Numbered from the stretch's first letter, positions 1 through 6,858 are shown. The stretch is DNA of 6,858 nucleotides from an uncultured Ruminococcus sp. (GCA_902766115.1 CACXCL010000193.1:1-6858), one strand, 5' to 3'. Program-made: numbers and translations. Notes: generated by a model not told the origin, from the sequence alone.

Positions 1-3000
1 CGTCCACAAAGGCGAGATCCGACCGCTTGAGATCCGGCGCGGTGGCAATGGCTCCGACCGACAGAACGTCGTTGAACCAGTTGACCGCGAACATATTTCC
101 GGACGTGTTGCCCGCCTCGTCAAAGGCGCGGACGCTGTAGATGCCGTTCTTCGAGAACACGTAGTCGAAGTACCACAGTCCTTCGTCGAGCTTGACGAGC
201 TTCGGCGAGGTGCTTTCAGAGAGGATCTGACCGTTGAACATCACGGTCTGCAGTCCTGCTCCGTCGATCACGTAACAGGTCATGGGAACGCTCTCGCCGT
301 TCATGACGGACGCGGTTTCCGGGAAACTCCGGTTCCAGAATATCTGCGGCGAATCCGGGTCGGTGGGCACCACCGGGTCGGTGGAGTAGGTCGGCACGTA
401 GCGGTCGATCCTGGTACCCTTCTTCGCCTTGATGGTGACGGTGTGCTTCAGGCCGCCGTCGTTTTCGAAGTCGATCTCGACGGGAGACGAGGTGTATTTA
501 TCGGACGACTGATGTCCGGGCATGGTAGAGGTGATCTCGATCTCGCCCATGAAGTAGACCCTGATCTTGGTCGCGACCGTATCGAACTTCAGGTACGCGC
601 CGTCGCGGTTGCAGAGCGACAGGTCGTTGTTCATGGGGATCTCGCTTGCATCCCCGCCTTCCCATCCGAGCTCGACGCCCTTGGTGAGGAAGAGCCAGCC
701 GGGATTCGACGCTTCCGCCGCGTACAGATCGGTCTTGTTTCCGTTCGGTTCATAGAACGTGAAGGTGGCGTCGTCGCGGAAGATGTTCACGCCGTCCGCC
801 ATGGTGCTCACCGTGTATGCAACGGCCGCGATGGTGTTGGTGGACGTGTCCTTGAGTTCCAGGATACCCGTGGGCACCTCCTGGTTCCTGATCATCTCCT
901 GGGCCCTCGCGTTGGGAGCCGCCACGATGACCTGACGCGCGGGATCGTAGTAGCAGATACCCATTCTGGGCTCCCAGCCGTCCGTTCCGTCGCTGACCTC
1001 GGAGAGTATCAGTTCGGGATTGCTGCTCGTCGCCTTGAAGCTGACAGGCAGGTTCAGAGTCGTTCCGAGGGCGACGTTGATGTGGGACGGCATCTCAAAC
1101 ACGGTGCTGTGCTTGAACGTCTTCTCCACCATGTTGTTCATGCTGTTGTACTCGTCGTGATCGGAGGTGTAAACGCCGTAGTGTACGTCGGGAGTATCGG
1201 TGCCGGAGTAGACCTCCGCCTTCAGGTGGAGACCGCTCAGATCCTTCAGAGTGACGAAGCATGACACCGGCACGTGAAGTTCCGCCGTCACGGTGCGGTA
1301 ACAGTTCGGTTCGAGGAAGGTGTTGCCGCCCGAATCGCGGAGCGCGTAAACTCCGAGGGAGTAGTTCTCCGTAACAACAACACCCCTCGACTGCTGGGGC
1401 GACGTTACAAATTTGCTTCCCGTGATGTCGATGGGATAAAAGCTGGTTCCGAGTTCGCCCTCGATTCCGGTGTCGTAACTGAACTGGATGAAAGTCTCGT
1501 CCGCAGTCGCAGAGCCGCTGTTGACCACGGTGGCTGTTAGATCGAATATCGCCTGCGTCCCGTCCTCGGAGAAACCGGTGAAGGTCATGTCAAAGTCGCC
1601 GAAACTGAGTTCGGGTTTGTTCTCGACCACAAGGAGGTCGGGGATGACGCCGTGGAACGCGCCCTCTGCAAAGTATTCGGGATCCTCGGCTACGTCCAGA
1701 TAGATAGCCGCGCCCGCGGGAATATTCGCCTTGAGTTCGGCGCTCTCAAACGCCAGACGCATCGACTGGCCGGAAGGCAGAGACGACGTCAGTTTCCATG
1801 ACGCGAGCTCCACGTCCTGATCCGTGCCGTTGACCATAAGGCTGACCGTCATGGGGTTCGCGTCGGAGGCGCGGATGGCGGACGTTCCGGTGTTGGTGAA
1901 GCTCACTTCGCCTATTATCCGGCTTCCGGCGGTGAAGTCGTAGTTTGCAAGTCCGAGGCGGCCTTCTCCCACCGCCTGTTCGCCCGCGCCGAACGCGATG
2001 GCGTAGAACGAGAGCTCGCTTGCACCGTCGGGAACGGTAGTCGTGATGTTTTCCCTTGCGCCGTGGAAATCGAAGGTATCGTACTTCAGAGGAACGAAGC
2101 TTCCCTCCGTGAGGATCATCAGCTGCCTCTTCGGCGTACCTTCGTCGTCCACCGCTCTGGTAGCGATCTGCAGGTTCGAGAACGTCAGTTTATCGAGGGA
2201 GCCGGTGTGGCCGCCGCCGGTCACAAGCTCGCCGAGGTACGCCTTTTCGGAGTCCTCTCCGTCCATGTCGTACGTGATGCGGTCCTCATAGATCTGCAGG
2301 TTCCTCATGGCAAGGATCGTGGGGCTGCCCCAGGTGCCGACGTTCTTGTCCCACCATGCGATGTAGATGGCGTTGGACAGGCTGTCCGCCACGGGAGCGG
2401 TGTACGCCACGGCGAGACTGTAGTCGTCGGAGCCGATGCACACGTCCGTGCCGGTGGTCTCGCTGAAGATGGGGATCAGGGTCGCTCCGCTGGTTCCGGC
2501 AAGGATGCCCTCTATCTCGGCCTGCTTCAGGAGCCAGGTGTTGCCGCTCATCTCGAACAGCGCGAGGGTCTGCGCTCCTTTACCGTCGATGTCGGCGGTC
2601 ACGAAGCGGAGGTTGGAGTAGTACGGATCCACGTCTTCGGTCACAAGCTCGCCCTTCACGTAGAGTCCGTCCTTCAGGTATACGGAATCGATCGTGTCTT
2701 CGGTGCATCCGTCGAAATCGATAGCCGTCTGGATCAGTTTCGCGGGACCGAAGCCGTTCCCGTCGAGGGAGCGCAGGTAGAGCCGGCGGATCGTGCCGCG
2801 CTCAGTGTTGCTGCCGACGTCGTCGAGACCTACGGTCACCGAAATATCGTTCGTTTCGTTGAAATACGCGATCTGGGAGGTGGTATAGAGCAGTACCGTG
2901 CGTCCGCCGAGGTTCACGGTCTCCATATTCTCCACGAATTCGTTTTCGAGGGTGGCGGAAGCGCCGCCGGAGCTCTTGAGCGTCGTGGAAGAGCCGTAAA

Positions 3001-6000
3001 GGTCGTTGAGCGCGGACTGGGTCGCCCAGAAGAACACCGCGTTCGCGTATTCAGCGTTCTGAGTCGTTATATTTGTCAGTTCATCCTCGGTAATGCCATC
3101 GTTCTTCGCTATGATCCACTTCTTGAGGATCGCGTTGGCGCTGTCTCCGCTGCCCTCGGAGGACACCCATACGGCGGGCGTTCCCTCTCCGGACGGGAGG
3201 TAAACGTAGTCGTCCGAGCCGTCGAGCACAGTCGCCTCGCTCTGAGTCGCTCCGGGCGCGAGGGATACGACGCGTTCTTTCACAACGTACGCGCCGTCCT
3301 CTTCCGTGTCGCCCTCGCTGACCCAGACGACGCGGATGCCGCCGGACACGGCGGAAACGCTGTAGTCGAGGTCCGTCGTCCCGTCGTTATCGAGGACCAG
3401 ATACTTGACCTCCGCCGTCTCGTCAACGGGGTTGACAAGGCCGGAATTCTTGGTGAAGTTGCCAGTCATGACAACGCGGCTGAGCACCAGCTGAGGCGCT
3501 CCGTCAAGCATCTGCTGATAGACGATGTAGCACTCCCCGCCCGCCTCGACGAGCTTGTAGTCGTAACCCGTGGCAAGACCGCCGGCGAGTTTTCTCGCGT
3601 CACCGGAGGTGTTGTATCCGGAAAGCTGGAAGTCGACTGTTCCGGTGGGATCGATGGCCCTTGTCTCGGAGCCGGGAGAGTAAATCTTCTGAGTCGAGGA
3701 GACGTCGACGGGTCCGCTGACGTGGACGAGGCTCTGAGGCACCGTCCTGGCGCTGAGGATCGTCGTTCCGGATGAGTTGCCGCCGTTTTCCTTTTCTTTC
3801 TTCGGCACCTCGAAGCGGTCGATCTTGGATTTTTTCTCTGCCGTGATCGTTATCTGCGCCGGGTTGCTTTCGGATGCGTTGAGGGTGAGTTTCGCCGGGG
3901 ACTTGGTATAAACCTTGCCCGTATCGGACGGGCCGGTGGAGATCTTTACCGAGCCGTCGAAGTAGACGTGAATCTCCTTTTCGGAGGTGCTGAACGTCAC
4001 CTTGGCTCCGGCCTTTCTCGCCACGCTGAGGTCGCCGTTCATGGGGATCTCGCCCTTGAACACGCCGCCCTTCCAGCGGAACGCGGAGACGCCCTCGGAG
4101 AAGGACCAGTCCTGATTCACGTCTTCCTTGTCCTCGGTATTGGTGACCGATCCGTCGGCGTTATAGAAGACGCATCCCTCGTTGTCCTTGAAAATATTGA
4201 ATCCCGTCGGCGGTTCGGGCTCGCCGGGCAGGGATTTGCCGTCCGCGGAAGTGTACGTCTGCTTCTCCCAGAGGGTTTTTTCTCCGTTTGCGACGGTGGC
4301 GGAAATGTTCCAGTCGAAGTAACCGCCCGTGCCGTGCTGCGCTCCTTCAACGCCGATGGCGACAACGTCCATTGAGTAGTTGAAGAACAGCAGGGTCGCG
4401 TTGAATCCGACGGCCAGAGACCACTCGAAGCCGGAGATGTAGAATCCCTCGTACTGATCCGTCTCTTCAAGGTAGCCGCCCATGGTCATGGAGATGGCGA
4501 CGCTGGTCTTGACAAAGAGTTCGAACTTCGCCAGCTCGATGCCGACGCCCACGCCGGCTTCAAGGCTCAGTCCGGGAGAAATGGTCAGTCCGTCGAACAC
4601 CACGTGACTGGTGGCGCCGATGACCGGCTTCAGCTCGGACGCCGTGACGGTCGGACCCTTTCTCGGGGTCAGTTTTACGTAAACGACCTTGTTGTACGCT
4701 TTGTAGAGGACTTCTTTCTGTCCGCCGTCGCCGATAAGCACGCCGGAGGTCAGCGCTTTCCCGGTGCAGTCGGCGTTGTCATAGACCTCCATGAACACCT
4801 TGCCCGTCAGCGTCAGGTGGAAGCCCCGGGCGGTGTTGTAGTCTGCCGGTTTGCCTGTTTCGCTGTCGACCGCCTTCTTGCGCATGTCGAGAGCGAAGAC
4901 CACAGGCTTGCCCTTGCTGAGGCCGCTGAGCGATCCCTGCTCAAAGGAGGTGATCTCGTTGCCTTCCTTTGCCTCCCGGATGACCGAGAGGGAGACCTTG
5001 ACCTCCACCTCGATGCCGAACTTCACGTAAACGTAGATTATCGGGCAGGGGGTGAACCGGTGCTGGACCGTAAATTCGACGCCCAGCGTGGCCGCAAGTC
5101 CCGCGGACTTGAAGTAGTGGCAGTTGTCGATGGGATTGTACTCGAACATGATGGAGATCTGCACCGTGAAGGAGACCTCGACGGACGTCGCCGTCGTGTT
5201 TCCGTTCTTGGCGTTCTTCAGACTGTCGTCCTCGAAAGCTCCGTCCATGAATTTTTTGACGGAACCCTTCTTCGGACTGGTCAGCGCCTTGCAGAACTCC
5301 TTGAGAGTCGCCATGCCGCCGTTCGCTTCTTTGAAGCCGTGCTTGAACCCGCCTTCCGGTTCCTCGGTGGGCGGAGCGTTGGTGTCGGTCTTCTTCGAGA
5401 GCGTCAGCTCCTTGTTCTTGGGGTCAGTGTTCTTGGGATCCCAGTCTTTCTTGTAGATGGTTTCCGTCGTCGTCTCGTAGGTCTTCTTACCGTCCTTGTC
5501 GGTGGTCTCGATGGTGGTGACGCGCGTTTTCACGCTGTCGTTGTTAGGCTCGCCGTCCATGGTGACGGTGGTCTTGACCGTCTTGTCTTTTTCCTTCTTG
5601 ACGGTCTCTTTGATGTCGTGACCTTCTTCGTCCTTACGGGTAGTCGTGACGGTCCCGTCGGGATCGGTCTGGGTCTTCTGTGACCCGGTGTAGGAGGTGT
5701 CCTCGTACTGATATACGGGGATACCGATGGCGAAGCCGACCTCGTACCCGTCCATGATGAGGGTGGCGTAGTCGCCCAGCTCAAGCTCCAGGGAAGGAAG
5801 CTCGACGCCGAGATCAGGCTCGAATTCCTCGTTGCCCACGTCGCTGCCGGGGCCCGTTCCTCCGGTTCCTCCCGCGTCGCCTCCGCTGCTCAGTCCGAGC
5901 AGTTCGTCGGGGGCCGGAGTTGAACCGACGGTGCCCATCTTAATGGTCTCGGGCTTGATGTCATCGAGAGAATCGATGTTGTTGCCGGCGCGGGTCGGAG

Positions 6001-6858
6001 TGGAAGACTTGACCTGCTCCTGGACGCCTATGGCGAAAGTGGTGCGTCCGGCAAAGGAGCCGAGACTTGCGTTGACGTTTTCCTTTCCGTCGTCGGAATA
6101 AGTATAGGTGCCGTCCGCGTTCATCCCGGGATTCTCTCCCGCGATGGACACGGCTCCGCCCGTGATGTTGTCGTTGTCGACTATGGGCGTGGGATTATCG
6201 AAGGGGACGAGAAGTTGTCCCGTGTAATCGGGCACCCACGTGTAAGTCGTTTCGGTCTCGGTGTCGACGATCTTGGTCTTTTCCGGATTCATCGTGCCCA
6301 CCGTCTCGGAGATCATGCGTTTTTCGCCCACGTCTCCGCCGAGAGGAATGTCGATGTAGGTCTTCGCGGTAGCGCCCGCCCCGTACATGGGATGGTTGTC
6401 CGCGTTGAAGGACCGGACGTAACGATAACTGCGCTGTTCATCCGTGAGTTCCGCCGCCTGGTCGGGATCGGTGATTGCGCTGAGGAACGCCGGGAGGAAC
6501 TGCGCCTTGGCGTTCACGTCGGCGCCCGCCGGCACTTTGAACGCTCTCGGGCGCATGGACAGATAGACCTTGAAGTAGTGCTGATGAACGACTTCGTTTT
6601 CGTCCTTGATCGCTTTGAAGAACGAATCGGAGTAGTCTCCGTCCACGATGGCGACGAAGTCGTCGATGGTTTTTTTATCAGAGTCCGTGTCGAGAACGAA
6701 AACCTCGTTCTCGTCGTCCCAGACGCCGTCGATGATCCCGTTGCCGTTCCTGTCGTAATATACCTCCACATGGTCGATAAACACCTCCATGGGGCTCACC
6801 GCGTCAAGGTATGCCGAATCGTAGAAGGTGAAGTGGAGCGTACCTGCGCTCAGATCGC
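1..6858 (-). CDS. Giant multidomain secreted/surface protein, internal fragment (both ends outside window)
   Basis: One reading frame is open across the entire window, with complete codons from 6856 down to 2 (2285 residues, over 240 kDa) and no stop or frameshift in my codon-by-codon reading. The start and end of the protein lie outside, so signal peptide and anchor cannot be seen. The visible protein is almost wholly beta-strand-like, rich in Gly, Asp, Thr and Ser, with about 13 scattered cysteines and no enzyme motif that I recognise. Visible modules are a Ca-binding loop, low-complexity spacers, an alternating-strand region, a duplicated 134-residue domain, a propeller-like region, CARDB-like and Ig-like domains. 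CARDB and bacterial Ig-like domains are typical of extracellular adhesins and scaffolds, so a surface or secreted role is inferred. No single family or gene name is recognised. The coding frame is very secure; the function is not. Confidence 0.96.
2..37 (-). other. Start of a further domain, cut by window edge (residues 2274-2285)
   Basis: The last visible residues, PDLKRSDLAFVD, follow a short Ala-rich joint (VGAIATA). PDL followed by a polar turn and an alternating strand is how CARDB domains often begin, and the same PDL start is seen at residue 1739 in this protein. Only twelve residues are visible, so this is a suggestion. Confidence 0.3.
68..349 (-). other. Ig-like domain with G-x-Y-x-V...D-x-AGN motif (residues 2170-2263)
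   Basis: The domain starts PQIFWNRSFPE after a Pro-rich linker, has strands SVPMTCYVID and LQTVMFNGQI, and ends with NGIYSVRAFDEAGNTS followed by FAVNWFNDV. The G-x-Y-x-V-x-A-x-D-x-AGN ending is well known from Ig-like and PKD-like domains of bacterial surface proteins, where the last strands carry it. Its length of about 95 residues suits an Ig fold. The role is probably spacing or adhesion. Confidence 0.65.
392..793 (-). repeat. 134-residue duplicated domain, copy B (residues 2022-2155)
   Basis: Copy B starts GVNIFRDD and ends TRIDRYVP and aligns with copy A (bases 3803-4204) over its full length. The most conserved stretch is EIPMN-DLS; there the DNA is nearly identical as well, with bases 621-645 and 4029-4053 differing at only two of 25 positions. 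A Pro/Thr linker follows (STDPVVPTDPDSP), as a linker also follows copy A. Divergence elsewhere shows that the duplication is old, or that the copies were acquired separately from a common family. Confidence 0.85.
794..1129 (-). other. Ig-like beta segment (residues 1910-2021)
   Basis: Strands INVALGTTLNLPVSFKATS and PELILSEVSDG fit the beginning of a bacterial Ig-like or cadherin-like sheet, in which a Gly-Thr turn precedes a long strand. ILELKDTSTNTIAAVAYTV gives the closing strands. A less regular middle part (ICYYDPARQVIVAAPNARAQEMI) may include a short helix. It lies immediately before copy B of the duplicated domain, with no linker visible. Confidence 0.4.
1268..1639 (-). other. CARDB-like beta domain 2 (residues 1740-1863)
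   Basis: The segment opens DLLVVENKPELSFGDF and contains FDLTATVVNSGSATADETF, with the V-x-N-x-G-(S/x)-A-x-A turn that marks CARDB domains (N1779, G1781). It ends in a strand CYRTVTAELHVP. The CARDB family is described as a cell-adhesion-related domain of bacterial and archaeal surface proteins, so a structural or adhesive role is inferred. The motif is clearer here than in domain 1. It is a little longer than a usual CARDB unit (about 100 residues), so extra strands may be inserted around residues 1795-1840. Confidence 0.6.
1640..1963 (-). other. CARDB-like beta domain 1 (residues 1632-1739)
   Basis: After GRLGLANYDFTAG comes IGEVSFTNTGTSAI, a strand followed by an N-T-G turn, then a strand of the type VSLMVNGTDQDVE and a closing SGQSMRLAFESAEL. 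That order (strand, N-x-G turn with small residues, V-x-L-x-x-N-G, then a strand after a Gly-Gln turn) is characteristic of the CARDB/Ig-like fold found in secreted bacterial and archaeal proteins. Assignment is by pattern only. It follows the propeller-like region directly and is joined to the next domain by PDLLVVENKP. Confidence 0.5.
2084..2425 (-). repeat. About 140-residue GELVT repeat, copy 2 (residues 1478-1591)
   Basis: Copy 2 begins in DDYSLAVAYTA, continues with IYIAWWDKNVGTWGSP, then AYLGELVTGGG, LTFSNLQIATRAV and LMILTEGSFVPLK. It aligns with copy 1 element by element, though away from the GELVT motif identity is low. The GSDDYS opening also resembles the DY motif of units 1 and 2 upstream, which suggests that the whole region is built from related units. 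Confidence 0.65.
2525..2845 (-). repeat. About 140-residue GELVT repeat, copy 1 (residues 1338-1444)
   Basis: This unit runs from ISVTVGL through LYLRSLDGNGFGP and LYVKGELVTED to SNLRFVTAD and FEMSGNTWLLK. Its partner in the next unit has the same order of elements: strand, aromatic-rich strand, Gly turn, GELVT, then an NL strand and a closing strand ending in LK. GELVT is at residues 1402-1406 here and 1542-1546 in copy 2, exactly 140 residues apart. The DNA over the motif is identical for 16 bases (2638-2653 and 2218-2233). Confidence 0.65.
3167..3211 (-). repeat. DY-x12-W blade motif, unit 2
   Basis: Residues 1216-1230 read DYVYLPSGEGTPAVW and continue VSSEG. Trp-Val-Ser-(x)-Glu-Gly is shared with unit 1, 52 residues earlier, and both are followed by a polar turn and a strand (VVKERVVSL in unit 1, ILKKWII in unit 2). 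Confidence 0.6.
3323..3367 (-). repeat. DY-x12-W blade motif, unit 1
   Basis: Residues 1164-1178 read DYSVSAVSGGIRVVW and continue VSEGD. The GG turn and the Tyr-to-Trp spacing match unit 0, 65 residues upstream. Confidence 0.6.
3518..3562 (-). repeat. DY-x12-(Y/W) blade motif, unit 0
   Basis: Residues 1099-1113 read DYKLVEAGGECYIVY. Tyr1100 and Tyr1113 are 13 apart, as in the two following units, and a GG turn sits in the middle. It is the first member of a three-fold series. Confidence 0.55.
3803..4204 (-). repeat. 134-residue duplicated domain, copy A (residues 885-1018)
   Basis: Copy A starts GFNIFKD and ends KIDRFEVP. It matches copy B (bases 392-793) along its whole length with only small gaps. 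By eye about one third of positions are identical, including NIF-D, FY..-G, a Trp and Phe pair, W-GG, EIPMN-DLS, GA, I-VYF-G, Y-SP and a closing IDR-VP. Both copies are exactly 134 residues long. Copy A follows a Pro-rich linker (PGEPEPPTG) and is followed by a charged linker (KKEKENGGNSSG), as expected of an independently folding module. I do not recognise the family; an all-beta binding domain is the best guess. Confidence 0.85.
4331..5188 (-). other. Long alternating-hydrophobic beta-strand region (residues 557-842)
   Basis: This region is a succession of strands in which hydrophobic and polar residues alternate, for example SVEVSFTVQISIMFEY, VYVKFGIEVEVKVSLSVI, SLEAGVGVGIELAKFELFV and WSLAVGFNATLLFFNYSM. 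Strands are joined by short polar turns. Within it, about residues 680-750, lies a more globular part (HLTLTGKVFMEVYDNADC) that reads like an Ig or jelly-roll sheet. Four cysteines near residues 530-720 are unpaired by any pattern I can identify. The alternation resembles barrels or long flat or solenoid sheets. No outer-membrane barrel signature (for example a C-terminal aromatic) can be judged, because the protein continues for well over a thousand residues. Confidence 0.55.
5348..5680 (-). other. Thr/Lys/Asp/Glu-rich low-complexity spacer (residues 393-503)
   Basis: About 110 residues consist mainly of Thr, Lys, Asp, Glu and Gly, with imperfect recurrence of a unit like DG-T-V-(T/K)TT-(R/K): DPDGTVTTTRKDEEG, KDKTVKTTVTMDGE, DSVKTRVTTIETTDKDG and KTYETTTETIYKK. 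The short tandem DPKNTDPKN occurs near residues 480-490. Hydrophobic residues are nearly absent apart from alternating Val/Ile, so it is either disordered or an extended run of thin beta hairpins. It sits between the strand pair ending VYQYED and the region starting GFKHGFKEA, where it looks like a spacer or loop insertion. Confidence 0.7.
5834..5890 (-). other. Gly-rich flexible linker (residues 323-341)
   Basis: Residues 323-341 are almost entirely Gly, Ser, Thr, Asp and Pro, starting SSGGDAGGTGG. Such a stretch marks a disordered hinge between folded parts. It divides the N-terminal beta segment from the following short strand pair (SLELELGDY and VGFAIGIPVY). Confidence 0.8.
5897..6856 (-). 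other. N-terminal visible segment, beta-rich, unrecognised (residues 1-320)
   Basis: This part begins in the middle of a domain whose strands read like an Ig-like or jelly-roll edge (residues 1-34, ending VEVYY) and runs into the Asp-rich loops described separately. Residues 90-175 include a mixed stretch with some likely helix (around AELTDEQRSYRYV) and then strands. Residues about 180-320 alternate short strands and polar turns, for example TYTWVPDY and RTTFAIGVQEQV, and lead into the Gly-rich linker. I see no catalytic motif and cannot assign a family. It could be one large domain or two. Confidence 0.5.
6659..6754 (-). other. EF-hand/dockerin-like Ca-binding loop plus second Asp-rich loop
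   Basis: Residues 35-43 read DRNGNGIID, with Asp, Asn and Asn at loop positions 1, 3 and 5, a hydrophobic residue at 7 to 8 and Asp at 9, which is the spacing of EF-hand and dockerin Ca-binding loops; the usual acidic residue at position 12 is Trp, but Asp follows at 13 and 14. A second acidic loop, DTDSD at residues 56-60, comes 21 residues later and ends in IDD. In dockerins two such loops come as a pair, but the flanking helices expected of a true dockerin are not evident. Ca binding that stiffens an extracellular domain is the likely role; cohesin binding is not claimed. Confidence 0.55.

Larger units (their letters stand above)
1982..3709 (-). other. Propeller-like repeat region (residues about 1050-1625)
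   Basis: This region of about 575 residues contains recurring blade-like units in which Asp-Tyr begins a strand and a Tyr or Trp closes the next one 13 residues later (Y1100/Y1113, Y1165/W1178, Y1217/W1230), and two longer units 140 residues apart that each carry a D-x-N-G-x-(F/W)-G-(P/S) turn (LDGNGFGP and DKNVGTWGSP), recalling the strand-turn pattern of sialidase-like propeller blades. Several predicted units of 50-70 residues would fit a beta-propeller. One stretch (about residues 1237-1300, with KKWIIAKNDGITEDEL and EYANAVFFWATQSALNDL) looks helical and may be an insertion. No catalytic Arg/Glu/Tyr set is identified, so a binding role is more likely than an enzyme. Confidence 0.5.

Noticed and set aside
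443..1264. A 273-codon plus-strand open frame
   Set aside because: Also in antisense register, ending opposite the TCA serine codon at 1262-1264. No ribosome binding site or protein family signal supports it.
2218..2653. The 16-base direct repeat as a mobile-element or recombination site
   Set aside because: It lies in frame within two aligned protein repeats at a spacing that is a multiple of three, so a coding explanation is sufficient.
2063..3775. A 570-codon open frame on the plus strand, the longest plus-strand candidate gene
   Set aside because: It is antisense to the minus-strand gene in the same codon register, so it stays open because the sense strand almost never uses TTA, CTA or TCA. 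It ends at TGA 3773-3775, which is a TCA serine codon of the real gene. Its translation is rich in Arg, Val, His and Gly without any domain pattern, while the minus-strand protein has clear internal repeats.
3968..4375. A 135-codon plus-strand open frame and a 117-codon minus-strand frame (4117-4470) in the same place
   Set aside because: Both overlap copy A of the duplicated domain, which is conserved as protein in the main minus-strand frame. The plus-strand frame ends opposite a TCA codon, and the other minus-strand frame translates to Ser/Thr/Arg/Pro-rich sequence typical of a frame-shifted reading.
5348..5680. The Thr-rich DG-T repeats as an Rhs/YD-repeat toxin shell
   Set aside because: YD repeats need regularly spaced Tyr-Asp with Gly and Arg over hundreds of residues. 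Here the units are short, irregular and lack the YDxxG pattern.
4604..5683. A 359-codon plus-strand open frame
   Set aside because: Same register-antisense shadow; it ends opposite a TCA serine codon (in GSQK of the real protein) and its Asp/Val/Leu/Arg-rich translation is a mirror of the beta-rich sense sequence.
5530..5784. An 84-codon minus-strand frame rich in Thr, Pro, Ser and Arg
   Set aside because: It is a shifted reading of the Thr/Lys spacer and its codons run out of phase with the 2285-codon frame; nothing suggests overlapping genes.
6659..6754. A complete dockerin module
   Set aside because: Only one loop has good ligand spacing, the second is irregular, and the conserved helix residues after each loop are not visible. 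Internal placement is also unusual for a dockerin.
6514..6771. An 85-codon minus-strand frame with many Thr and Ser residues
   Set aside because: It is a shifted reading across the Ca-binding loop region; the main frame there encodes a recognisable loop motif and is continuous with the rest.

Overview
The whole window lies inside one very long protein-coding gene on the minus strand. Codons run without a stop from base 6856 down to base 2, giving 2285 residues, and neither the start codon, the signal peptide, the stop codon nor any neighbouring gene is in view. There is no intergenic DNA, so no promoter, terminator, RNA gene, mobile element or CRISPR array is supported. The base composition is fairly G+C-rich by eye, with G or C strongly preferred at third codon positions and no TTA codon seen. 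The organism cannot be named. A giant extracellular multidomain protein with this style and codon use would fit a gut- or sediment-type Clostridia-like bacterium, but an archaeon or another phylum is not excluded.

Residues are numbered from the first complete codon (residue 1 = bases 6856-6854; residue n starts at base 6856-3(n-1)). From N to C terminus the layout is: (1) residues 1-320, a beta-rich segment with an EF-hand/dockerin-like Ca-binding loop and a second Asp-rich loop; (2) residues 323-341, a Gly-rich linker; (3) a short beta segment, then residues 393-503, a Thr/Lys/Asp-rich spacer; (4) residues 557-842, a long run of alternating hydrophobic/polar strands; (5) residues 885-1018, copy A of a 134-residue domain; (6) residues about 1050-1625, a region that looks like a beta-propeller, with a repeated Asp-Tyr...Trp signature and a 140-residue repeat; (7) residues 1632-1863, two CARDB-like (cell-adhesion-related) beta domains; (8) residues 1910-2021, an Ig-like segment; (9) residues 2022-2155, copy B of the 134-residue domain; (10) residues 2170-2263, an Ig-like domain, followed by what looks like the start of another CARDB-like domain at the window edge.

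Taken together this is most likely a piece of a secreted or cell-surface adhesin- or scaffold-like protein: stacked binding and spacer modules, few cysteines and no recognisable enzyme active site. The most interesting item is the 134-residue domain, present twice about 1,140 residues apart, which I do not recognise. The propeller-like region between the two copies is the second. All long plus-strand reading frames lie antisense to this gene in the same codon register and are best explained as codon-bias shadows.
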